From contig SVQM01000009.1 in NCBI GenBank assembly GCA_015065335.1, positions 1 to 36,261 on the forward strand: a stretch of DNA of 36,261 nucleotides. Reading direction: 5' to 3'. The stretch comes from Oscillospiraceae bacterium (GTDB taxonomy: Bacteria; Bacillota; Clostridia; Oscillospirales; CAG-272). Shown here piece by piece: positions 18,158 through 25,936 of this stretch. The first letter of the stretch is position 1. Each line of letters opens with the position of its first letter. A program made the position numbers and the translations under genes. The notes below the pieces were generated by a model, which was not told the DNA's origin, did no database searches, and saw nothing but the letters and a program-made list of their open reading frames with translations.

Positions 18158-20407
18158 ATGAATAATAAAAACAAAAATTCAAGTAAAGAGCTGAATGATA
18201 TCGATGGCGATATTATCCTTGATAATGTTGAGGATAATGACTGTCACGGCGTTAGTTCTTCTTGTGAGGAAAACAAAGACAATACTATTCCTGCTGAAGC
18301 ATCCGGAAATATTCCGGATGCTTCAGTAACGGATGTGACATCTAAAGGGACATTATTTGATATCCTAATTAAAATACGTGATTATATAATAAAAATACCG
18401 AGAAAGATACGTCAAGAGTTACGTGACCCAACAAAACCACATTGGTATACGAGATCTCCAAAGGAGCGCCTCGTTACAATGATCCCCGGTCTTATAATGC
18501 TTATAGTTGTAGTGATAGCATGGATCCAGGCAAAGGATGTTATCGTCTATGACGATTCATACAACACGGAGCTCCGGCTTTCCCTTGGAATATCGGCGGC
18601 AGCTCTCCTCATTGGCGTGTTCTGTATTCGTCTCGGAAAATTTTTCGGTTGGCTCGTTACTGCCGCAACTCCTGCAGCTGTATTTCTGCTTACTGAGTAT
18701 TTTACCCACAATCCGTTTGAGATGACTAAACCTATCGTCATCACAAATTTGATCTTCTACTACGGTACGGCAATACTTGTGTTATTCCTTACCGGAAGCA
18801 TGAAAGTGTCGATCGTGACGACGGCAGGAATTCCGATGATTTTCGGCTTGGTGAATTATTATACTCTTGAGTTTAGAGGTTCACCCTTGTTTCCATGGGA
18901 TATTGCATCGGCAGGTGTCGCTGCTGATGTTGTGGATAACTATACCATTATTATATCATGGCATGTATGTTTCCTTATCTGTGCATTCCTGTTTATAATA
19001 ATGCTGGGTTTCATTTGTACTCCCAGAATAAAGATAAGCTTATGGTGGCTTCGTGCGCCGATATCTGTTTTTGCTGCTGTCGCTCTTGTGATGACGGGAT
19101 CTTTTGTGCAAGTGAACGGAATCAAAGAGCTTAAAATGTATCCGTATCTGTTCTCCCCTAAGCAGGTGTTCAAGAAAAACGGTGCCGCTGTTACTTATGC
19201 ATATACTCTTCAGTTTACCGGTGTTCAAAAGCCTGACGGATATAGCCCCGAGAAGCTTGACAGCTTGCTGTCAGAGCACGATGGAGAGACTTTGACCGAA
19301 GATTCAAAGCGTCCCAATGTGATCGTCATTATGAATGAAGCGTTCTCCGATCTTAAAACCATGGTAGACTATGAACAGAATAAGCCGGTAACTCCTTATA
19401 TAGACGGCATGACCGAAGATACGGTGAAGGGTACACTTCACGTATCAGTAAAGGGAGGTAACACTGCAAATTCAGAGTTTGAATTTTTGACCGGTATATC
19501 AATGGCAAATCTTACTCCCGGAAGTATCCCCTATCAGCAGTATCTTACCGGAGATACGCCTACCTTCGCTACACAGCTTGAGGAGCTTGGCTACACTACT
19601 GTCGGCATGCATCCCTATGGTGCTACAGGCTGGAACAGAGACGATGTTTACGAGTGGTTCGGCTTCGATGAGACATATTTCTCCGATTCTTTTTCGGGCT
19701 TTGAAAAGATAAGAAACTATTATTCCGATGCTGCCACGTACCGTAAGATAATCGATCTTTATGAAAATAAAGATGAAGGAAAGCCACTGTTTGTCTTTGA
19801 CGTTACAATGCAGAATCATGGTGGTTATTCTTCACAGTTTGAGAATTTTACACCCGAGCTTTATGTGAGCGGTATTGCATCTCAGAGCCCCATCAATATG
19901 TACCTCTCACTTATAAATAAATCTGACGAGGCATTTGGTGAGCTCGTAGAGTATTTCAAGGCTCAGGATGAACCGACAGTTATTCTCATGTTCGGTGATC
20001 ATCAGCCTCACGATAGCTATGTGAAAGCGCTTCTCACCAAGTACGGTGTTACGATCGAGCCGGGCTCACTTGATGAACAGCTTCGCAGATATACCGTACC
20101 TTTTGTAATGTGGGCAAATTACGATATTGAGGAAGAAACAGGAGTTGAGTCGAGTATCAACTATATGTCAAGTATTCTTTGCGAAAAAGCCGGTATTCCC
20201 AGAAGCTCTACACAGATGTATCTTACTTCTCTTTATGAGAAATATCCTGTGGTATGCGAAGGTCATTACGGTACCGCAGACGGTAAGTTCCATGATGCTA
20301 CTACACTTACCGATATTCCTGAGCTTATGGATTACAGGATGCTCTCATATAACATGATCGCTGACAGAGATAATACTCTCGAAAAGATCTACTCATACGG
20401 TAAATAG
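18158..20407 (+). CDS. LTA-synthase-family membrane sulfatase/phosphoglycerol transferase
   Basis: This 749-residue protein has a ~95-residue acidic cytoplasmic N terminus, about five membrane helices (~110-320), and an extracellular sulfatase-fold domain (~385-700). Family catalytic features are present: metal-ligand Glu in NVIVIMNEAFSD, nucleophile Thr436 in GGNTANSEFEFLTG, VTMQNHGGY, and the metal site MFGDHQPH. LtaS-type enzymes transfer glycerol phosphate from phosphatidylglycerol to build lipoteichoic acid or decorate other glycans; the exact product is unknown, and the variant may modify another surface polymer. GAGG precedes the ATG. Probably cotranscribed with the dockerin gene. A perfect hairpin lies in its N-terminal coding part. 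Confidence 0.9.
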   Translation: MNNKNKNSSKELNDIDGDIILDNVEDNDCHGVSSSCEENKDNTIPAEASGNIPDASVTDVTSKGTLFDILIKIRDYIIKIPRKIRQELRDPTKPHWYTRSPKERLVTMIPGLIMLIVVVIAWIQAKDVIVYDDSYNTELRLSLGISAAALLIGVFCIRLGKFFGWLVTAATPAAVFLLTEYFTHNPFEMTKPIVITNLIFYYGTAILVLFLTGSMKVSIVTTAGIPMIFGLVNYYTLEFRGSPLFPWDIASAGVAADVVDNYTIIISWHVCFLICAFLFIIMLGFICTPRIKISLWWLRAPISVFAAVALVMTGSFVQVNGIKELKMYPYLFSPKQVFKKNGAAVTYAYTLQFTGVQKPDGYSPEKLDSLLSEHDGETLTEDSKRPNVIVIMNEAFSDLKTMVDYEQNKPVTPYIDGMTEDTVKGTLHVSVKGGNTANSEFEFLTGISMANLTPGSIPYQQYLTGDTPTFATQLEELGYTTVGMHPYGATGWNRDDVYEWFGFDETYFSDSFSGFEKIRNYYSDAATYRKIIDLYENKDEGKPLFVFDVTMQNHGGYSSQFENFTPELYVSGIASQSPINMYLSLINKSDEAFGELVEYFKAQDEPTVILMFGDHQPHDSYVKALLTKYGVTIEPGSLDEQLRRYTVPFVMWANYDIEEETGVESSINYMSSILCEKAGIPRSSTQMYLTSLYEKYPVVCEGHYGTADGKFHDATTLTDIPELMDYRMLSYNMIADRDNTLEKIYSYGK
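18294..18326 (+). repeat. Perfect 15-bp hairpin inside the LTA-synthase-like coding region
   Basis: CTGAAGCATCCGGAA and its exact reverse complement are separated by ATA. It encodes part of the hydrophilic N terminus (EASGNIPDAS). No U-run follows, so it is not a terminator. Confidence 0.85.
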
Positions 20408-20412
20408 CTTTT

Positions 20413-20443
20413 GATCCGTCGGTCACAGACCGACGGATCTTTT
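20413..20443 (+). terminator. Terminator after the LTA-synthase-like gene
   Basis: Perfect 12-bp arms GATCCGTCGGTC (20413-20424) and GACCGACGGATC (20428-20439), loop ACA, followed by TTTT. Confidence 0.9.
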
Positions 20444-20473
20444 CGTATAAAAATAAATTTTATCCAAAAACCA

Positions 20474-20490
20474 TTAAGAATGATTCTTAA
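20474..20490 (+). promoter_or_regulatory. Fur/PerR-family-like operator palindrome
   Basis: TTAAGAAT-G-ATTCTTAA is a perfect palindrome. Its central 15 bases have the 7-1-7 form ending AAT-N-ATT that is shared by Fur, PerR and Zur boxes. It lies 27 bp upstream of the -35 box of the glycyl-radical operon. Assignment to a regulator is inference. Confidence 0.45.
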
Positions 20491-20517
20491 AATTATATTT
20501 AATTTTTAAAAATACTA

Positions 20518-20547
20518 TTGACAATAACAAGAGTAGTGTGATACCAT
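20518..20547 (+). promoter_or_regulatory. Promoter for the glycyl-radical operon
   Basis: A perfect TTGACA at 20518-20523 and a weak TACCAT at 20542-20547 with an 18-bp spacer. A consensus -35 with a poor -10 suggests an activated or regulated promoter. Confidence 0.5.
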
Positions 20548-20589
20548 AATAACGATGAAAATTTGGGTATACAGCTACGTGGAGGAGTT

Positions 20590-21489
20590 ATGCTCGGTAC
20601 TGTTTTTAACATTCAAAGATTTTCCCTGTTTGACGGACCGGGCGTAAGAACTGTGGTGTTTCTCAAAGGGTGTCCTTTGAGATGTATATGGTGTCACAAT
20701 CCCGAGGGAATAAAAAGAGAGCCACAGATAATGTTTAACTCTCAAAGGTGTATTGCCTGCGGTGAGTGTGTTGATACTTGTCCAAGGCATCGGCATTTTA
20801 TCCGTGAAGGACTTCACGGGTTTATCCGTGAGGGGTGTGAAGGATGCGGGAAATGCACCAAGGTGTGTCCTACGGAAGCGGTGTCTCTTGCCGGAAAGCT
20901 GATGGATACAGAGGCTGTTATGGCTGAGGTCATGCGTGATGCATCTCTCTATAAGGAAAGCGGTGGCGGAGTTACTCTTTCCGGCGGGGAACCCCTGTAT
21001 CAGGGAGAATTTGCCGTTTCTGTACTAAAGGCTGCAAAAGATCAGGGTATTTCCACTTGTATCGAGACCTGTGGTCATGCAAAGCGTGATATCATTGTTG
21101 AAGCCGCAAAGTATACCGATGATTTTTATTTTGACTACAAGGCTACAGGGGATGAGATGCACAAAAAGCTGTGCGGAGTTCCTCAGACGATAATACTTGA
21201 AAATCTTGCACTGCTTTGTGAGCTTGGTGCTAGAGTTACTCTCAGATGTCCGATTGTTGAGGGGGAGAATGAATTTCCCGAGCATATAAGGGGTATCGGA
21301 GAGGTTGCAGGTAAGTATTCCTGCATTGGTGAGGTGCATCTTGAGCCTTATCATAGGCTCGGTGTTTCCAAATCCGAAAAGCTCGGTGAGAATGCCGCAT
21401 ACGACGGCAAAGCTCCCGACAGAGTGCGGCTTGAATCGTACTGCGAGGAGATCACACGTATCTCCGGCAAGGCTTGCCGCATAAGTTAA
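20590..21489 (+). CDS. Glycyl-radical enzyme activating enzyme (radical SAM)
   Basis: This 299-residue radical-SAM protein installs the glycyl radical on its partner enzyme by hydrogen abstraction. The radical-SAM cluster motif C-x3-C-x2-C is C28, C32, C35 (GCPLRCIWCHNPE). It is followed by two ferredoxin-type 4Fe-4S motifs, C54-C57-C60-C64 and C83-C86-C89-C93. That insert is typical of activases for dehydratase/lyase enzymes such as glycerol dehydratase and choline lyase, and is absent from PflA itself. GGG-type SAM-binding region: SGGEPLYQ. ATG at 20590 follows GGAGGAG; the longer TTG start at 20563 would lack a ribosome site. The cognate enzyme follows 48 bp later. Confidence 0.93.
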   Translation: MLGTVFNIQRFSLFDGPGVRTVVFLKGCPLRCIWCHNPEGIKREPQIMFNSQRCIACGECVDTCPRHRHFIREGLHGFIREGCEGCGKCTKVCPTEAVSLAGKLMDTEAVMAEVMRDASLYKESGGGVTLSGGEPLYQGEFAVSVLKAAKDQGISTCIETCGHAKRDIIVEAAKYTDDFYFDYKATGDEMHKKLCGVPQTIILENLALLCELGARVTLRCPIVEGENEFPEHIRGIGEVAGKYSCIGEVHLEPYHRLGVSKSEKLGENAAYDGKAPDRVRLESYCEEITRISGKACRIS

Positions 21490-21537
21490 GATGGAACATA
21501 TTTTATACATCCGACAGTCGGAAGAACGGAGGACTAT

Positions 21538-23856
21538 ATGACCGACTACAAAAGAACTGATGTGAAGCTCGAATTCACTCCACGTATGGCGAAGGTGAAG
21601 GAGATTATCATGCCCAGACTTCTCCCCCAGGGAGCAAGAGAGGGAACTGCTTGTAACCTTTGCTCTGCTGAGGATAAGAACCCTATGCTTGACGTATTCC
21701 TTGAGATGCCCGATGCACCGCATGTTATCGCCCATGCTCATGCTATCGTCCGTTCATGGATGGTAACTCCCGTGCTAATTTATCCCTACGAGGCCATCGT
21801 GGGAATTCCGAGACCTCGTTATCCTCTTATGGAGCATTTCAGCTGGGGACTGAACAATCCGGGTGTTGCTTATGAGGTTGAGGGACTGACCAAGGAAGAA
21901 CAGGATAAGCTTGCTCATCGCATCAATCCCCTCACGTGGGATCACGCGCACAAGATGGGTGACGTGCTTTTCGGTTCTCCCGAAAATTACGGTGTTGTTG
22001 CTTCTGACAGTATTTTCAGCGCAGGTGGTTATCAGGGGCATACTATCCCTAATTATTATACTCTTCTTGAGCGCGGTCTTGACGGAATGCTTGAGTATAT
22101 CGATGAGTGTGAAGCAAAGAATAACCGTGATCAGGCTACCCGTGACTTCTATGAGGCTAACCGCATCATCGTCCGCGGTATGTCCGACTGGCTGATGCTT
22201 TATTCCGATAAGGCCCGTGAGCTTGCGGCAGCCGAGTCTGATGCAGAGCAGAAGAAGTACTATGAGGATATCGCAGAGAACTGTGCATTCGTTGCACACA
22301 ATAAGCCCGTTACCCTTTACAATGCGGTGCAGCTTATGTGGACTCTCGCTGTATGGGATTGGTGTGACTGCGTAGGACGTACCGATCAGTATCTCTATCC
22401 CTTCTATAAGTATTCTATGGAGAACGGTGACAAGATCTCCGTAGAGGAGTCCGTTACCTCCATTATGTTTAAGATCTGGGAGTTTGGTGCTCACAATATT
22501 ACAATGTCGGGTGTAAAGCCTGAGGACGGATCTGACGCTACAAACGAGCTGTCATATATGTTCCTGCAGGTGCTCCGCAGCATCCACGATGTTCATCCCA
22601 GAATGTGCGTGCGTATCCACGATGGTACCCCTGCGGATCTTATGAACCTTATCACCACCATCTGGTCTGAGGGTATGAGTGATCCCTCCATCGTAGGCGA
22701 TGCCTGTGCGATCAAGGGACTCACCGACATTGGTGTTCCGATTGAGGATGCACGTGACTATGCAACTCTCGGATGCCAGGAGATCGAGATCCCCGGTAAG
22801 TCCAACTTCGGTTGCGAGGACGGCGTGTTCAACGTAGCAAAGGTATTCGAGATAGCTATGCACGGTGGATACAGTTCCTCTCATCCCGACAAGATCATCG
22901 GCCCAAAAACAAAGACTTTCCTTGAGTGCGAGACCTTTGAGGAGCTGTTCGATTCCTTCAAGACCCAGCTTGAATATTACACAAGAGTGTTCTGCTACAT
23001 GTGTGACAGAGGACAGGAGCTTCGCGGTGCAAACTTCGCAAAGCTCGTTAAGACTCCTTTCACCACAGGATGTCTTGAGCGTGGAATTCCCCATGACTGT
23101 GGCGGTCCCCTCTACAATTACGGCGTAGTTGAGACTGCGGGCGTACCTCCCACGTCAGATTCTCTTGTTGCAATAAAGAAGCTGGTATTCGAGGAGAAGA
23201 AGATCTCCAAGGAGACTCTTTGGGCAGCGCTTGAGGCTAATTTTGAAGGCTATGAAAAGGAGCGTCAGATGCTTCTTAATATGGCTCCCAAGTTTGGTAA
23301 CGATAACGATGAAGCAGACTCTATGGCTGTACGTGTTCTTGACCTCTTCTGGAGCGAGTGCGGCAAGTATAAGAGTGTTCGCGGCGATGTGTATACCGGT
23401 GCGTGCTCACTTCTTACAGGCGGTATCGGATTCGGACGTTCCATGGGTGCAATGCCCGACGGAAGATTTGCAGGAGAGCCTCTCGGTAATACTATGGGAC
23501 CCCGTCCCGGTGCCGATAAGAACGGCGTTACTGCAATGCTCAATTCCGTCGCAAAGCTTCCTCTTCACAAGGGTGTGGGCGGAACTACTCTGAACGTAGT
23601 TCTTACAACAAAGCTTCTCTCTAATCCTGCGCTCCGTGAGAGCATCGGTGCGACTGTCAAGAATTATATGGTAAACGGTGGTCAGCTTGCACAGATCACT
23701 ACCGCAAATGTTGAGGATCTTCTTGACGCACAGGAGCATCCCGAGCGTCACGGTGACCTTATCGTTCGTGTTGGGGGATTCTCTATTCAGTTCGTTCAAC
23801 TCGGACGTGATGCACAGGACGAGATCATCAGCCGTTACAACGGTGAGAGCGCTTAA
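21538..23856 (+). CDS. Glycyl-radical enzyme of the PFL2/dehydratase-like type, substrate unknown
   Basis: This 772-residue protein has the PFL-like barrel. The active-site Cys is C413 in TLGCQEIEIPGKS with E415 two residues on; the C-x-E pattern is that of eliminase-type enzymes (glycerol and propanediol dehydratase, choline lyase, HypD), not formate lyase, which has Cys-Cys. The glycyl radical loop is R744-V-G-G747-F-S, with G747 the likely radical site. Other family landmarks: GHTIPNYYTLLERG, GRTDQYLYPFY, CVRIHDGTP, FNVAKVFEIAMHGG. The radical loop (RVGGFSIQF) and the residue after Cys (Gln, usually Val) depart from common sequences, and the N terminus (~30-110) is divergent. No microcompartment or proC gene is nearby. 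GGAGG precedes the ATG. Confidence 0.88.
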   Translation: MTDYKRTDVKLEFTPRMAKVKEIIMPRLLPQGAREGTACNLCSAEDKNPMLDVFLEMPDAPHVIAHAHAIVRSWMVTPVLIYPYEAIVGIPRPRYPLMEHFSWGLNNPGVAYEVEGLTKEEQDKLAHRINPLTWDHAHKMGDVLFGSPENYGVVASDSIFSAGGYQGHTIPNYYTLLERGLDGMLEYIDECEAKNNRDQATRDFYEANRIIVRGMSDWLMLYSDKARELAAAESDAEQKKYYEDIAENCAFVAHNKPVTLYNAVQLMWTLAVWDWCDCVGRTDQYLYPFYKYSMENGDKISVEESVTSIMFKIWEFGAHNITMSGVKPEDGSDATNELSYMFLQVLRSIHDVHPRMCVRIHDGTPADLMNLITTIWSEGMSDPSIVGDACAIKGLTDIGVPIEDARDYATLGCQEIEIPGKSNFGCEDGVFNVAKVFEIAMHGGYSSSHPDKIIGPKTKTFLECETFEELFDSFKTQLEYYTRVFCYMCDRGQELRGANFAKLVKTPFTTGCLERGIPHDCGGPLYNYGVVETAGVPPTSDSLVAIKKLVFEEKKISKETLWAALEANFEGYEKERQMLLNMAPKFGNDNDEADSMAVRVLDLFWSECGKYKSVRGDVYTGACSLLTGGIGFGRSMGAMPDGRFAGEPLGNTMGPRPGADKNGVTAMLNSVAKLPLHKGVGGTTLNVVLTTKLLSNPALRESIGATVKNYMVNGGQLAQITTANVEDLLDAQEHPERHGDLIVRVGGFSIQFVQLGRDAQDEIISRYNGESA

Positions 23857-23871
23857 TTTATTTGTATTTAT

Positions 23872-23940
23872 GCGGGGGAAAACTTTAAAGGCTTTTCCCC
23901 CGTACCCCTTTTTAAAAACCTTTTATGTAAAAGCTTTTGA
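23872..23940. repeat. Half-copy of the palindromic intergenic element
   Basis: A hairpin CGGGGGAAAA (23873-23882) with TTTTCCCCCG (23893-23902) is followed by TACCCCTTTTTAAAAACC, resembling the inner flank of the element at 1179-1361, including the downstream GATTCAA word near 23943. It lies between the glycyl-radical enzyme and the glycosyltransferase and may stop transcription of the former. Confidence 0.6.
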
Positions 23941-23988
23941 CAGGATTCAAGGTAATACATTGAAATATATTTTAAATCAGGAATAATA

Positions 23989-25263
23989 ATGGAAATACTT
24001 AATAAAATAATCTCCGTGATCCTTATGATCGGCGGAGTTATGATGATACATAAGACTCTTTATCAGTTTCTTGGATTTTTTGTAAGATCAAAGAAATTTC
24101 CGAAGGCTGAAAATCTTCATACATACTCATTCATAATTGCGGCAAGAAATGAGGAAGCGGTTGTAGGTAATCTTATAGAGAGTATACGCAGGCAAAAATA
24201 TGACGGAAGGATTGCGAATATTTTTGTGGTGGCAGATAATTGCACCGACAGTACTGCAGAGGTGTGTCGTAAATACGGAGCCGTAGTATATGAGCGAAAG
24301 GATCCCGAACATGCACGAAAAGGTTATGCTCTCGAATTTCTTTTTGAAAGGATCAGAGAGGATTACGGGATCGACCACTGTGACGGATATTTTGTGTTCG
24401 ATGCGGATAATCTTCTTGCTCCGGATTTTGTGTGTCGTATGAATGAGGCGTTTGATGACGGTTGGAAGATCGTTACCTCTTACAGAAACACCAAAAACTT
24501 CGACACTAATTTTATATCTGCCGCCTATGGTATCCATTTCTGCCATAATTCTCTCGGACGTCATCGTCCCCGTTCCGTTCTCGGTATCGGAACTCACCTG
24601 ACGGGTACAGGATACCTGATATCAAGTGACCTCATGGAAAAGGGATGGCACTATGTAAACTTTACTGAGGATGACGAGATAACTCTTGCTAAAGCAGGCG
24701 AGGGTATCAAGGTAGGGTACTGCGAAGCTGCGGAATTCTTTGATGAACAGCCTCACGATGTTAAAACGGTTTTTAATCAGAGAGTTCGTTGGGCTAAGGG
24801 ACGACTTACAAATTTCTTTCTCCACGGTGTTCAGGCCTTCAAGGGAATATTCAAGCATAAGAGCTTTACTTGCTATGATATGTTTACACATTATTTCCCC
24901 TACGGACTTTTCTCGTGGATACTCGGGATCATCTATCCCACAACGAGCTTTGTTATAGGACTTTTTGATCCCGGTACAAATGATTACAAGGGAATGGTCA
25001 TAAATCTCGGTATAACTCTTGCTACTATGTATGGAACTGAGCTTCTTGCAGGAGCACTGACTGCCATAAGAGAAAGATCACATATCCGTTGTTCAACGGG
25101 AAAACTGATATTATATGTGCTTCTATTCCCGTGGTATACAATGATCTCTATCCCCGTTTATCTCGTGGCGGTGTTTAAAAATGTAACATGGGTCCCCATA
25201 AAGCATGATGATGCCCGTAAGATAGACAGTCTTGTAAAGGAAAAAGAAACTGAAAAGGTATAA
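23989..25263 (+). CDS. Membrane-bound family 2 glycosyltransferase
   Basis: This 424-residue inverting GT2 enzyme has a membrane helix at the N terminus (~5-30) and about three to four at the C terminus (~300-400), with the catalytic GT-A domain facing the cytoplasm. Motifs: FIIAARNEE nucleotide-binding start, VVADNCTDST, DADN (DxD-type metal site), TEDDE acceptor-site motif and QRVRWAKGR (Q-x-x-R-W, ~263-270), the last typical of processive synthases such as cellulose, hyaluronan or poly-GlcNAc types. The polymer or lipid acceptor is not identifiable. A modest AGGA precedes the ATG. Alone in its unit; a hairpin with five T follows at 25322-25371. Confidence 0.9.
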   Translation: MEILNKIISVILMIGGVMMIHKTLYQFLGFFVRSKKFPKAENLHTYSFIIAARNEEAVVGNLIESIRRQKYDGRIANIFVVADNCTDSTAEVCRKYGAVVYERKDPEHARKGYALEFLFERIREDYGIDHCDGYFVFDADNLLAPDFVCRMNEAFDDGWKIVTSYRNTKNFDTNFISAAYGIHFCHNSLGRHRPRSVLGIGTHLTGTGYLISSDLMEKGWHYVNFTEDDEITLAKAGEGIKVGYCEAAEFFDEQPHDVKTVFNQRVRWAKGRLTNFFLHGVQAFKGIFKHKSFTCYDMFTHYFPYGLFSWILGIIYPTTSFVIGLFDPGTNDYKGMVINLGITLATMYGTELLAGALTAIRERSHIRCSTGKLILYVLLFPWYTMISIPVYLVAVFKNVTWVPIKHDDARKIDSLVKEKETEKV

Positions 25264-25292
25264 TATTCAACTATAGGTAGATGATTTCTGTA

Positions 25293-25321
25293 TTGACATA
25301 AGTTTTGTAAAATGATAAAAT
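25293..25321 (+). promoter_or_regulatory. Consensus promoter for the leader peptide and XRE gene
   Basis: TTGACA at 25293-25298 and TAAAAT at 25316-25321 with a 17-bp spacer. The expected start falls inside the left arm of the hairpin just downstream. Confidence 0.8.
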
Positions 25322-25371
25322 ATTACCGTACCGAAGGTCTGACTGCAGCGGATGTCGGTGCGGTAATTTTT
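25322..25371 (+). terminator. Hairpin with T-run, probable terminator of the GT2 gene
   Basis: 13-base arms, ATTACCGTACCGA (25322-25334) and TCGGTGCGGTAAT (25355-25367), pair with one G-U and are followed by T to 25371. Transcripts from the promoter at 25293 would start inside the left arm and form only a shortened stem, so the hairpin mainly stops read-through from upstream. It might also act as an operator. Confidence 0.65.
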
Positions 25372-25390
25372 AATGAAAGGAGGAGACGGT

Positions 25391-25447
25391 ATGACTAATA
25401 TCAGAACTATTGCCGTATCGTTCTCCTGCTCACCTATTCTCGCGTGA
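25391..25447 (+). CDS. Putative 18-codon leader peptide
   Basis: The ORF encodes MTNIRTIAVSFSCSPILA and has an excellent AAAGGAGGAG ribosome site six bases before the ATG. Its stop codon (25445-25447) lies inside segment B of a set of mutually exclusive hairpins, as in attenuators where a ribosome in the leader decides the downstream fold. It lies between a consensus promoter and the XRE gene. Translation is inferred from the ribosome site and placement; nothing in the peptide identifies an inducer. Confidence 0.55.
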   Translation: MTNIRTIAVSFSCSPILA

Positions 25448-25477
25448 GCGAAGAACGGTAGCTCACCTGTAGTGAGT
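25416..25477 (+). promoter_or_regulatory. Alternative-hairpin attenuator-like leader
   Basis: Segments A GCTCAC (25428-25433), B GTGAGC (25444-25449), C GCTCAC (25461-25466) and D GTGAGT (25472-25477) allow A:B with C:D, or B:C. A:B is extended by TATCGTTC (25416-25423) with GAACGGTA (25453-25460). Farther on, CTGTG (25489-25493) can pair with CACAG (25509-25513), touching the AGGAGG ribosome site of the XRE gene. Confidence 0.55.
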
Positions 25478-25525
25478 TATACAGATCTCTGTGTGCGGCT
25501 TATCACATCACAGGAGGTCGTCTAA

Positions 25526-25885
25526 GTGAAAGAAAACAGTATTGATCGGTGCGAAGCAATATTACCAATAGCCGCAGGTGCGGAAATGATCGCCCTTTTT
25601 AATGAGGGATATAAAAGATCCTGCGATGCTAATGGATACAAAAGTAAAGTCATTCTTTGTCGCACGACCGAAGCGTATATGCCACCCGTGGGGCAAAATA
25701 TACGAAGGCTCAGACTGGCTCACGGAATGACTCAGCGACAGCTTGCCTATGAGCTCAGGGTAAGTATGCAGGCTGTAAGCAAATGGGAACGCGGACAGGC
25801 GTATCCCGATATGTCATTGCTCGTGCCGATAGCGAGACTTTTCTCGATCACCCTTGATGAGCTTTTTGGGTGTGAGAGAGTCTGA
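25526..25885 (+). CDS. XRE-family HTH regulator
   Basis: This 119-residue protein has a C-terminal helix-turn-helix domain (~55-115): IRRLRLAHGMTQRQLAYELRVSMQAVSKWERGQAYPDMSLL is the classic lambda-repressor-like fold, here described rather than quoted in full beyond its key QRQLAYEL and AVSKWERG elements, ending FSITLDELFG. The first ~50 residues match nothing I recognise and contain two Cys. GTG at 25526 is chosen because AGGAGG (25512-25517) is 8 bases upstream; no ATG lies nearby in frame. The long structured leader with its own small ORF suggests post-transcriptional control. Target genes are unknown. Confidence 0.8.
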   Translation: MKENSIDRCEAILPIAAGAEMIALFNEGYKRSCDANGYKSKVILCRTTEAYMPPVGQNIRRLRLAHGMTQRQLAYELRVSMQAVSKWERGQAYPDMSLLVPIARLFSITLDELFGCERV

Positions 25886-25894
25886 ACAAAAAGA

Positions 25895-25932
25895 AAGACA
25901 CCCCTCGGAATACCCACTCCGAGGGGTGTCTT
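25895..25932 (-). terminator. Terminator of the metallophosphoesterase gene
   Basis: Perfect 15-bp arms (25895-25909, 25918-25932). The T-run (five T) is on the minus-strand side, so it mainly ends the leftward transcript; it also separates it from the convergent XRE gene. Confidence 0.88.
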
Positions 25933-25936
25933 GACG

